Assembly (NCBI GenBank): GCA_012270795.1
Contig: JAAXHO010000060.1
Coordinates: 1 to 64,000 of the forward strand
From: Candidatus Poribacteria bacterium
Lineage (GTDB): Bacteria; Poribacteria; WGA-4E; WGA-3G
DNA length: 64,000 nt
Direction: 5' to 3'
How positions within the stretch are numbered: position 1 is the stretch's first letter; each line of letters begins with the position of its first letter. Both the position numbers and the translations under genes were made by a program. Shown here piece after piece: positions 26,242-34,331 of the stretch. A model generated the notes under the pieces. The model searched no databases, had not been told where the DNA came from, and saw nothing but the letters and a program-made list of their open reading frames with translations.

Positions 26242-26417
26242 ACTAACTCTAAACCGCATAAGCAGATAAAATGTTAATTTAATTCTCTTTACAATTTCTC
26301 TGTGATATGTTAGAATATCACGGGAAAGTTAATTAGTAACTGAATATAACGCGGATAGTATTTAACGAAAGTCTAATTCACTTAACCTTATGACACTTTG
26401 CACGCTAAAACGGGTGC

Positions 26418-27200
26418 ATGTATTTGGTGAAGACATTGATTGATAGGAATTTGTTTCGTCAGAAGTACTTACTTCATCTTATTAGCAATCCTTACACCAT
26501 TTACCCATTTGCAGCGGGTGCAATGGGGGTATTTGCGTCATGGGTCTTTAACTTAGAACCCCAGATTCTATACTTATTCGGGAGTGCTGTGATCGGTATT
26601 GGGATTCCCATAGGTGCAATGATTACAAGGTGGACTACCGGCACGGAGGATATTGCTAAACAGGTTCATGAAGAAATATTACACGAAGCACAACAAAAAC
26701 AGGAAGAGGAACTAAACGCGCTACACCACCAGTTGACAAGGGATGGCGACAGAAGAACTGAAAAGATGTTGGATGAACTCCGTTCATTGCATAAGTCCTT
26801 TCAAGAGGAAGTTCGAGAGGCAAGCTGGATGGCAAATCTGCCTTTATTGGTAAGTGCGGAAATAACGGATAAAGTATCAGAACTTTTTACACAAGCAGTG
26901 CAATGTCTTAAAGACACCCTGAAAATGCAGGAAAAATCAAGAGATTCTCAATTGGAAACTGTCAGACAGGTGTTACGACAACACAGAGAACAACAGATTG
27001 CGGACGTTCAACAGACCATAATCCAGCTTTCGCATCTGTATGCGCGTGTTCTTACTATCAGTCCTGATAGTAATGATACAGAACTTGGTCGTCTTCGCAC
27101 TGAACTGGATGAGAGTCTTGCATTTGCAAAAAAGGTGGATGAACAGATACGGGAATTCACACCAGATACCGATAAGGAAATTAATCAAGTCGTTCAGTAA
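26418..27200 (+). CDS. Two-TM, long coiled-coil protein of the PspA/AAA+ locus
   Basis: 260 residues. Two hydrophobic segments (~27-45 and ~48-69) form a tight hairpin in the inner membrane. Residues ~78-245 are almost wholly charged helix with heptad character (EEILHEAQQKQEEELNAL and onward), so a long cytoplasmic coiled coil. No named domain is recognised. The start ATG at 26418 has a poor ribosome site; a GTG at 26427 is possible. It is the first gene behind the consensus promoter and lies upstream of the PspA-like gene, consistent with a membrane anchor or sensor for it. Confidence 0.68.
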   Translation: MYLVKTLIDRNLFRQKYLLHLISNPYTIYPFAAGAMGVFASWVFNLEPQILYLFGSAVIGIGIPIGAMITRWTTGTEDIAKQVHEEILHEAQQKQEEELNALHHQLTRDGDRRTEKMLDELRSLHKSFQEEVREASWMANLPLLVSAEITDKVSELFTQAVQCLKDTLKMQEKSRDSQLETVRQVLRQHREQQIADVQQTIIQLSHLYARVLTISPDSNDTELGRLRTELDESLAFAKKVDEQIREFTPDTDKEINQVVQ

Positions 27201-27210
27201 ATATCATAGA

Positions 27211-27366
27211 GAGGAAATTGTAAAGTTTGCTCGTAGTATTGAAAAGATTAAGGTTGAGCAATCTGACACTATTGATGACCTTAATGCTGTTCGTGAACGA
27301 GTTAATGTTGATGATATGTATTCAGATATAATTTTAGAAAACAGATCAAAAGTTGAAACATCGTAA
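27211..27366 (+). pseudogene. Remnant of a second PspA-like gene
   Basis: The open frame EEIVKFARSIEKIKVEQSDT to DDMYSDIILENRSKVETS aligns with the stretch of the PspA-like protein reading SLARELDKIKTEQSDAVAEM to ADMLSGI. It has no start of its own. It suggests that a tandem PspA paralogue was lost, leaving a 3' fragment. 27405-27535 in the same gap is a repeat. Confidence 0.5.
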
Positions 27367-27404
27367 TTCATTTCAAGATCGTAAATTTTAGATTATTATA
27401 GTAG

Positions 27405-27535
27405 ATTTTAGAATTACCTGAACACTTTGAATCTATGTGTTTAGCAGACCTGATGGACTGCGTGTGTGTGTAGCACAACCTGTTAGGTTGTGTTCCGTAT
27501 CTGCACAACCTAACAGGTTGTGCAGATACGGAAAT
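27405..27535. repeat. Dispersed repeat with 'cacaacctaacaggttgtg' palindrome
   Basis: The sequence from 'ttttagaattacctgaacac' through two head-to-head 'cacaacctgttaggttgtg' units is repeated at ~63650-63780. The palindrome alone also occurs at 71-95. Confidence 0.7.
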
Positions 27536-27608
27536 GTCCAAGTAATTCTATGCTTTATTATATTATGGATTGGTTTTAAAGTTAACTATATTTAGGAGGA
27601 ATTTCACA

Positions 27609-28445
27609 ATGGCAAATGGCTTTACCCGTTTTTTTAGAGCAATATGGCACACACTCACCGGCCGAGCACACGAACAGGCTGACAAACTAATGGAAGACCC
27701 GAATGCAATTCGCGGTGCTTATGAAGATATAATCCAAGATAAGCAAAGGAATATCAAAACGTACAAGAATGCCATCGGTCAATTGATGGCTCAAGTTGAA
27801 AAGAAAAAGGGTATACTAAAAACCCTTACAGAGGATGTTGATAGGTTAGAAAAGTTGAAGACAGGTGCTATCAATAAGGCAAAAACCACTGCTGAGGAAC
27901 TGCAAAAAGCAGGGACTCCTGAGGAAGAGATCAAACAGAATCCAGATTACGTGCGGTGCGTTACCTCTTTCAACGATTTTCACTCCACTTTGGAAGAAAA
28001 AAATGCACGTATTGATGAGCTTGAAGAAGATATTGAAAACGCGCAATCAGGCATTGATTCACACAAGATCCAGATACAAAGTCTGGCCCGGGAATTGGAT
28101 AAAATCAAAACTGAGCAGTCCGATGCAGTCGCTGAAATGGTGATTGCCAAAGAACAGGAAGAGATCGCTGATATGTTATCTGGTATAAGTGCAGATGGGA
28201 CATCAGCCGATTTGACTCGGATGCGCGAAATACGAGAAAAAGCTAAAGGGCGATCAAAGGTCGCACAAGAACTCGCTGGAACTGATACACGTGCTGAAGA
28301 GGAAGAATTCCTTGCTGCTGCACGTACTTCTGCTGCTTCCGATGAATTTGATTCGCTTATATTCGGCGCAAAGCAATCCGATACTGAGAAAACAGGCGAA
28401 GGAACACCAGAAAAAACTGAAAGTGATTCCGAACTACCGTTATAG
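27609..28445 (+). CDS. PspA/IM30 (Vipp1)-family, ESCRT-III-like membrane protein
   Basis: 278 residues from the ATG at 27609 after TTTAGGAGG; an upstream in-frame start is not needed. The N-terminal amphipathic helix MANGFTRFFRAIWHTLTG and the EDPNAIR-type region (MEDPNAIRGAYEDIIQDK) are typical of PspA/IM30. Residues ~45-215 are long coiled helices, and the C-terminus is acidic and Gly/Thr-rich. PspA-family proteins polymerise on the inner membrane and remodel or protect it, and are bacterial relatives of ESCRT-III. Here the neighbours are a membrane coiled-coil protein and, downstream, a large protein and a double-AAA ATPase that could disassemble the polymer, as Vps4 does. Confidence 0.8.
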   Translation: MANGFTRFFRAIWHTLTGRAHEQADKLMEDPNAIRGAYEDIIQDKQRNIKTYKNAIGQLMAQVEKKKGILKTLTEDVDRLEKLKTGAINKAKTTAEELQKAGTPEEEIKQNPDYVRCVTSFNDFHSTLEEKNARIDELEEDIENAQSGIDSHKIQIQSLARELDKIKTEQSDAVAEMVIAKEQEEIADMLSGISADGTSADLTRMREIREKAKGRSKVAQELAGTDTRAEEEEFLAAARTSAASDEFDSLIFGAKQSDTEKTGEGTPEKTESDSELPL

Positions 28446-28453
28446 ATTGTTAT

Positions 28454-28483
28454 TATGGTGAATTATTGAAATAATTCACCATA
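28454..28483 (+). terminator. Hairpin after the PspA-like gene
   Basis: A perfect 12-bp stem (tatggtgaatta, 28454-28465, with 28472-28483) and a 6-base loop, starting nine bases after the stop. The T-rich part (atatcttgttttt) comes late, so it may be an attenuator rather than a full terminator. Confidence 0.6.
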
Positions 28484-28541
28484 GTTGGGTAATATCTTGT
28501 TTTTGTAAGATTTTAGAGTAGTTGGGTAGTCTACCTGTTCT

Positions 28542-28689
28542 TTGTCTGAACCAGGATTTACAGGATTTACAGATTACAAGGATTACCTTATCAAGGCTTT
28601 TTGATGCGAATTGATGTCAACTTTGGGAATAAAACCTGTTGAGGTAAATCCTGAAAATCTGGTAATCCTGTAAATCCTGGTTCAGACAA
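28542..28689. repeat. 148-bp inverted-repeat element ('tgtctgaaccagg' family)
   Basis: The ends ttgtctgaa and ttcagacaa bound near-complementary halves (ccaggatttacaggattt, and its complement near 28665). Best-preserved copy in the window; others are at 17490-17632, 25759-25890 and, cut by the edge, at 1-55. From 28770 to 28880 a second inverted repeat with 'gtagggacgatatgttt' follows. No gene in 28446-29014. Confidence 0.75.
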
Positions 28690-29014
28690 GTGAAAAGACT
28701 ATAGACATACGAGAAAAAAGATGGCGGACAAAAGTCATATCAATGTTTCTACAAAACTTTACACACCCAGTCCCGTAGGGACGATATGTTTATAGAAATG
28801 TGATAACCTATCTTTCTTGAGTTCCGTAGGAACGGCATATTTATTGTTGATGTGCTTTGAAACATATCGTCCCTACTAAATCAACGCTATGAATGCGCGT
28901 ATGGCATTCAGCGGAACTAAAGAAATCACTGAAATATTAATTTAATCTTCATACAGATTGTACTACATTGAAGACATCCTTGTTTACACTAATACATCAC
29001 ATAATGGAGCAATT

Positions 29015-30817
29015 ATGACAGTTAACACGTGGCATCAAGATAAAACCCCCGGTTCTTGGGAGAGTGTCTTAATATTATTGAAAGATTTTGAAAACCACGC
29101 ACATCAGATCAAGAAAGACAAAAAGAACTCTCCTGTTTCTACTGAAACACCTGAATCATTCTATAAAATCCATAATGCACTGGTAAATGAAACTAACAAA
29201 ATATTACAATCGTCTAAAGAAACAAAAATAACTAATTCAATTAAGGCTATAATAGATGAAGCTTTTGTTGAGGGATTATGGTTATCACTGGAACAGTATC
29301 CGGAAATCGTCAACCATCCAAGCATAGAAAATCTTGATACGGCTGGTTCTAAAATCTTCACACTCTTTACACCAGATGCACCATCAAACATTTCTGAGTG
29401 TGAACGCATCAAAACACAATTACAACAAAAATTCAAAATTACACCAGAGTCAGCAGAAAAACTAAAACACAAACTTTCTATACGAACTGCTCCTTTAAGA
29501 CATCGACATCAGATTATGGACAGTCTGCAAACACGATATAAGTTGGTGTCCGACAATCCTAATCTGGATGATGATATTCTTTCTTTTTTTCAATGTCTGT
29601 ATCCAGGCGCGCCATTTGATGTTGGTGAGGTAAAGCTAATAAAAACCTGCTCTGCTCTCTATTTCTGTTTGCCTTCTGTGATTAAAGAAAGTGTTGCTAA
29701 AAAAGATGCTGAACAAGAAAAGGATACAACAAATTCAGATGTAAAACAGCATACAAAAAAGAAAATAAGCTATGCACAGTTTCTCCGAAAAATATGGCAG
29801 GTAGAACCTTTTGCCCATTTTCCAGTATTCGGTACATTTGATGCGGAACATTTAGACATAACACTACGCAAACGGATTGCAGAAGACACGGGTCTATCAT
29901 TAGAACTTGTGACAACAACCCTCACGCGTATGATCGGATTTCTTCCGTTAGAGGAGCTTGATAAGTTTCTCATACACGATACTTGGGGACATCAATGGCA
30001 GGAAAGTTTATTAAATTTTGAGGAACTCTACACCGAATTATCACTTTTTGGTCGTCCTTTATCCTTCACCGAATCTGCTTCTGTATTAGGTGAACAGTTG
30101 TCTTTTTTTGATGCTTTTGTTAGAACCGATACCGGTGACATTCAACTTGATACTGAAAAACTGACAGAATTTATTGATGCTGAGTTATATGAGCGTTCTA
30201 TCATAGCATTCACCCCCATTCTCGCGGAAATGTTAGCGGATGTTGTTGAATACAAATTCTTACAATTGTACCCTGACCAAGCACATCTCATGCCAAGTTC
30301 CTCGCTCCTAAAAGATTACCCGAGCAAACTTGATTTGACACTTGAGGATCTCAGAAACTGTTTCGTCCGTGCCTCCGAGGCATTTCAGACTTGGGTGGAT
30401 TCTGATGAAGCTAAACATAGGATTCACACTGAGATTGTTGAGAAATTTGATATACCTGATAGAGAAAAAGAACATAAAGGTTTAGATCGCCTCCTTGTAA
30501 AAGCAGTGAATATCTGTAAAGAACGACTTGAACGTTTTTATCAACTGGATTGGTCCTGGGAGAAAACGGAAAATAATTGTTTACGACTCAACGCATTTAG
30601 CTTTACTGCATTAAACTTTCTGCGGATTCATACTGCTTTCCTCCAAACTTATGAATCATTGTCAAAAGTGAAAACTAAGTGTGGTTTCAAAGATGCACTT
30701 GTATTAGCAATGGGGACATTTTTTGAAAAAGAACCGCAAAGTAACATCTGGAAACTTGACCAGTTCTTAACAGAAGGATTTCTCCCCAGATGGAAAAAGT
30801 TAGCACAAGCCGGTTGA
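29015..30817 (+). CDS. Large protein of unknown function in the PspA/AAA+ locus
   Basis: 600 residues from the ATG at 29015 (ATGGAGCAATT upstream); the frame is open to 28958 but without a ribosome site. It is soluble, mostly helical, with no signal peptide or membrane segment. A charged low-complexity stretch near 225-250 (KKDAEQEKDTTNSD) separates an N-terminal from a C-terminal half. The motif H321-D-T-W-G-H326-Q-W stands out as a possible metal or active site, but I cannot assign a family. Its last 28 bases overlap the AAA+ gene start, so the two are translationally coupled and probably act together. Confidence 0.65.
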   Translation: MTVNTWHQDKTPGSWESVLILLKDFENHAHQIKKDKKNSPVSTETPESFYKIHNALVNETNKILQSSKETKITNSIKAIIDEAFVEGLWLSLEQYPEIVNHPSIENLDTAGSKIFTLFTPDAPSNISECERIKTQLQQKFKITPESAEKLKHKLSIRTAPLRHRHQIMDSLQTRYKLVSDNPNLDDDILSFFQCLYPGAPFDVGEVKLIKTCSALYFCLPSVIKESVAKKDAEQEKDTTNSDVKQHTKKKISYAQFLRKIWQVEPFAHFPVFGTFDAEHLDITLRKRIAEDTGLSLELVTTTLTRMIGFLPLEELDKFLIHDTWGHQWQESLLNFEELYTELSLFGRPLSFTESASVLGEQLSFFDAFVRTDTGDIQLDTEKLTEFIDAELYERSIIAFTPILAEMLADVVEYKFLQLYPDQAHLMPSSSLLKDYPSKLDLTLEDLRNCFVRASEAFQTWVDSDEAKHRIHTEIVEKFDIPDREKEHKGLDRLLVKAVNICKERLERFYQLDWSWEKTENNCLRLNAFSFTALNFLRIHTAFLQTYESLSKVKTKCGFKDALVLAMGTFFEKEPQSNIWKLDQFLTEGFLPRWKKLAQAG

Positions 30818-32697
30818 TGTCTTTAAAAAAAGGGGGAAACCCAATCGCAATTAAGGAACCTTCTTACCAATTCAGAACTGATGCTGGACTGCTAATTAAC
30901 TCAGGTACATCACGTAGTATTGTCCTTCACGGAAATATCCACGACCTCTTTTTTATTGAAGAAGATAATGTTGAGGATTACATACCCCTTGTCCCCTTTC
31001 TTACGCGTAGTTGGGATATACCTGGTTTTATCCTTATAGTATATGAACTCAATGGACCCCTACGTTTTCTGCATGAAAAAGACCGGGATAAACTCAAAGA
31101 CGCTTTTAATGTGTGGCGTGGCAATACTGAATCTTCAGAGAAAAAGATTTCCAGTCTATATGCACTCCCCAAAGACATGGAGCGCAAAACCAGAAAAGCA
31201 GCTAAATCCTTAGATATATCTGATGGATTGTTTGAGCAATATCTGAACGATGCGATCGGCAGTCCAACATTAGCACTGGAACTGCTACGCCAATTCTGTT
31301 TGATTTCTCGTTCCACCAATATTCAGGGTAAAAAGTTCTTAAAAGAAAAATTGGTCATACTTATTGAAGCCACGGACATGCTGCTCCCCGAAGGTGAAAT
31401 CCGAAGTCTCAACTTAGCCGATAGACACAGAATCAGTATCGTTCAGGATTGGATATCAGATTCCGATTTCATGAAGGCTACTGACACCGTCGTCTTCATA
31501 GCTGAGTCAAAAAGTTTGATTAATTCACGCATTATACGGCTTCCGCAGGTTGTTGATGTGGAGGTACAATCTCCATTAGTAGATACGCGTAGGCATTTTA
31601 TCTCATGGTTCAACCGAACCCAGAAACCTAAAGGTAAGGAATTAAATCTATGGGGTAGTCAGTCGCAGCTGGCGGTGTTAACTGCTGGTCTGTCCATTCA
31701 GGCATTACGACAACTCCTCGTATCTGCTTGTTATTCTGGAGAAAAACTTCAACCGGAAGATGTTATAGAGAAGGTCTCGGAATTTATACAAGCTCAGTTA
31801 GGTGAGGATGTTGTTGAGTTTAAAAAACCCGCGCATTCACTAAATGATATAGTTGGAAACACAAAACTTGTAGAATACCTAAGAACACAAATCATTCCGC
31901 GCATCACGTCAACAGGAAAAGATTCACTTTCAGGATTGAGTGTTTGCGGACCTATCGGCAGTGGCAAGACCTTTATCTTTGAAGGATTAGCAGGAGAACT
32001 GGATATCCCTGTGTTAATATTGAAGAATATCCGCAGCATGTGGTTCGGTCAAACAGATGTAATTTTTGAACGTCTGAGGCGTTTGTTGATGGCACTCGTA
32101 AATGTCTTAATTTTTGTAGATGAAGCGGATACACAGTTTGGGGCGGTAGGAAGGGACGCACACGCAACTGAACGTAGACTTACAGGAAAAATACAAGCGA
32201 TGATGTCTGATCCGCAATTACGCGGTAAAATCACATGGCTATTGATGACTGCACGTATCTATAATCTCTCGCCGGACCTCCGAAGAGAGGGAAGGGTTGG
32301 TGACATTGTGATTCCTGTTCTTGATCCCACAGGAGATGATCGAGAGACCTTTTTACGCTGGACGCTTAGTAATGTCTATAAAGGGAAGATACCAGAAGAG
32401 GAATTCAAACTCATCCTTTCACAGACAGAAGGCTATTCTGCTGCGAGTTTCGCTTCTCTCCGCGCTGACCTAGAGGCTGTCAAAAGTCGAGAAGGTGAAT
32501 TATCTATAAACGAAATCGTTGACGTTATCTCTGATAGGATACTCCCCAATATAGGTCCAATTCGTCAATATCAGACCTTACAAGCCTTTCTCAATTGCAC
32601 TCGTAAATCCCTACTGCCAGGTGATTACTCACCGGAAATCCGAGAATCATGGCGGCAACAGATAGCACAACTTGAAGCCATGGGTGTTAGCGGATAA
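30790..32697 (+). CDS. AAA+ ATPase with a degenerate first AAA module
   Basis: 635 residues from 30790 (AGAAGG upstream), or 626 from the ATG at 30817 that overlaps the previous stop as TGATG. The C-terminal AAA+ module (~350-560) is complete: Walker A GPIGSGKT with Lys393, Walker B LIFVDEAD with Asp444-Glu445, and an arginine-rich second-region-of-homology segment (SPDLRREGRVGDIVI). Residues ~25-330 resemble a first AAA module that lost Walker A but kept a Walker-B-like LVILIEATD. The active module plus PspA-family gene upstream recalls ESCRT-III/Vps4 partnership: the ATPase may remodel PspA polymers. This is inference from context. Confidence 0.78.
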   Translation: MEKVSTSRLMSLKKGGNPIAIKEPSYQFRTDAGLLINSGTSRSIVLHGNIHDLFFIEEDNVEDYIPLVPFLTRSWDIPGFILIVYELNGPLRFLHEKDRDKLKDAFNVWRGNTESSEKKISSLYALPKDMERKTRKAAKSLDISDGLFEQYLNDAIGSPTLALELLRQFCLISRSTNIQGKKFLKEKLVILIEATDMLLPEGEIRSLNLADRHRISIVQDWISDSDFMKATDTVVFIAESKSLINSRIIRLPQVVDVEVQSPLVDTRRHFISWFNRTQKPKGKELNLWGSQSQLAVLTAGLSIQALRQLLVSACYSGEKLQPEDVIEKVSEFIQAQLGEDVVEFKKPAHSLNDIVGNTKLVEYLRTQIIPRITSTGKDSLSGLSVCGPIGSGKTFIFEGLAGELDIPVLILKNIRSMWFGQTDVIFERLRRLLMALVNVLIFVDEADTQFGAVGRDAHATERRLTGKIQAMMSDPQLRGKITWLLMTARIYNLSPDLRREGRVGDIVIPVLDPTGDDRETFLRWTLSNVYKGKIPEEEFKLILSQTEGYSAASFASLRADLEAVKSREGELSINEIVDVISDRILPNIGPIRQYQTLQAFLNCTRKSLLPGDYSPEIRESWRQQIAQLEAMGVSG

Positions 32698-32729
32698 TAG
32701 GAAAATAAGAAGAAATGAAAGGAGCAATT

Positions 32730-32786
32730 ATGGGGATAAATAGAAAATCTGAGAATTGGTTAGTATTACAAAATGCATGTAGTTAA
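32730..32786 (+). other. Tiny ORF with a strong ribosome site, probably a gene remnant
   Basis: 'GAAAGGAGCAATT' stands before an ATG at 32730 and an 18-codon frame (MGINRKSENWLVLQNACS) that ends against the stop of the convergent oxidoreductase gene. The ribosome site is as good as those of real genes here, so it may be the stump of a fifth gene of the PspA/AAA+ set. Confidence 0.35.
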
Positions 32787-33862
32787 ATACTACGAGTTAG
32801 CGGATGTTCCCGATTTTCAATTGGAAACTGGACACGTTGACCAGTAAGTTGAGATTCATAAGCCCCTACAATCATTTCTAACGCTGCAACTGCGTCCTCG
32901 GCAGAAGATATTGGTTTTCTATCGTTTTCAATTGCATCAATCAGATCCATTATTGCGAGTTCATTACCCTGAAAGAAAGGCGTGTTATCAAGTTCAATAG
33001 GTTGCCATTTCTGATTAGTATTTGAAGGGAGGAATACCGGGTGTGGATAGTGCATAATCCTATTTGCCACATCTCCACGCAGTGATAGTATTCCATCACT
33101 ACCAGCAATATCCATTCCATATCTTCCTGTGCCTGCTTGGTCTTTTCTTGATTGGAAGTAGCCAGCAACACCACTTTTGAAAGCGAAGTAGCTATTGACG
33201 CAATCTCCTGCCACAGGTCCGACAGGTTCAGTGGGTTGATGGTCATCGCCAAAAGTTACCTCTTTCCCGTCTTTCGTGACGTGAGATCGCATCCATTTCA
33301 CATCACCGACATAGAATCGCATGAGGTTGAACAGATGTGTGCCAAGTGTAATCATGTCTTCACCGCCACCGCGTCTGTCCTGCTTGCCACTTGCATAGAT
33401 AGCTTGAACTTTCCCTATCTTACCATCGTTGAGCATATCCCTGATGGCATGTGTCGCGGGAAGATAGACTGCTTGATGAGCTACAGCAACCTTCAAACCT
33501 TTCTGATTTGCAGTTTCAACGATAGTGTCACCGTCAACAAGTGAACTCGTCATCGGTTTTTCGCAATAGACATGGCATCCAGCATTAAGGCACGACATAA
33601 CCATGTCAAGATGTTCTGGAACCCATCGTGGACAAACACTGACTATATCCAAAGCTTCTTTTTGTAACATCTCATGGTAATCGGCATAACTCCGCTTTGC
33701 GCCCGTTTCTTCAACAGCCCTTGCCCTACCTGCTTCATCAGGATCGGAGATCGCGATGAATTCTACATTTTCAATATTGTTGTAGACAGTATGCAGTCCG
33801 TGTCCATAGTTACCAGCCCCGGTATGGCCAATTGCTGCTGCACGGTATGTTTTTTTATTCAA
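32783..33862 (-). CDS. Gfo/Idh/MocA-family oxidoreductase
   Basis: 359 residues, full length. The nucleotide motif is GHTGAGNYGHG (12-22), followed by the acidic ISDPDE at 38-43 that favours NAD. The catalytic EKP is intact at 101-103 (HVYCEKPMTSS), and the C-terminal sheet domain ends EDAVAALEMIVGAYESQLTG. 'AAGGGAGGAAAATATTG' precedes the ATG. The PCD gene starts ~340 bases upstream on the same strand and may share its transcript. Substrate unknown. Confidence 0.87.
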   Translation of the reverse strand: MNKKTYRAAAIGHTGAGNYGHGLHTVYNNIENVEFIAISDPDEAGRARAVEETGAKRSYADYHEMLQKEALDIVSVCPRWVPEHLDMVMSCLNAGCHVYCEKPMTSSLVDGDTIVETANQKGLKVAVAHQAVYLPATHAIRDMLNDGKIGKVQAIYASGKQDRRGGGEDMITLGTHLFNLMRFYVGDVKWMRSHVTKDGKEVTFGDDHQPTEPVGPVAGDCVNSYFAFKSGVAGYFQSRKDQAGTGRYGMDIAGSDGILSLRGDVANRIMHYPHPVFLPSNTNQKWQPIELDNTPFFQGNELAIMDLIDAIENDRKPISSAEDAVAALEMIVGAYESQLTGQRVQFPIENREHPLTRSI

Positions 33863-33908
33863 TATTTTCCTCCCTTTCTAAATAGATTTTACGGTCTAAA
33901 CTACTATT

Positions 33909-34202
33909 CTATTTCTTTAGACTGATTGTATTTGCATGTTTAGCGAATTCAATATCCAACAGGGTTATACCATTTGCATCATGTGTCTTCATGTCAATTG
34001 TGACACGGTTATATACGTTGAACCATTCAGGATGATGGTTCATGGATTCCGCTACTAATGCCAGTTGTGTCATAAAGCCGAAAGCAGTAATGAAGTTGTC
34101 AAACTTGAATTCTTTATGAAGTTTGCCATTCTGTAGGGACCAACCGTTGAGTTGTTCTAAATAGTTCTGAATTTCGTTATCTGTAAGTTTTTTTTGTGCC
34201 AT
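33909..34202 (-). CDS. phhB: Pterin-4a-carbinolamine dehydratase
   Basis: 97 residues, the usual length. The signature is complete: [20 protein letters not shown], with His56, His57, Pro58 and, after the strand, THD with His74. The enzyme dehydrates 4a-hydroxy-tetrahydropterin to recycle the cofactor of aromatic amino acid hydroxylases; many bacteria carry it without a hydroxylase, and none is seen in this window. The ribosome site is GAGAGGATTCAG. The assignment to PCD/DCoH is secure; the biological partner is not. Confidence 0.93.
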   Translation of the reverse strand: MAQKKLTDNEIQNYLEQLNGWSLQNGKLHKEFKFDNFITAFGFMTQLALVAESMNHHPEWFNVYNRVTIDMKTHDANGITLLDIEFAKHANTISLKK

Positions 34203-34331
34203 CTGAATCCTCTCAAAATTGTATCGGTAATTATTTTTAGTGGAATATTCCGTTAGATTAGGTTAAAATTGTATTAGATACATAAGATTATATCAAGTTA
34301 ATTTAGTAGTCGTATAGATAAGGAGAAATAA

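Noticed and set aside
28542-28689. CRISPR-like direct repeats ('caggatttacaggattt')
   Set aside because: The repeated words are in inverted orientation within one element, with no regular spacers and no cas genes in the window.
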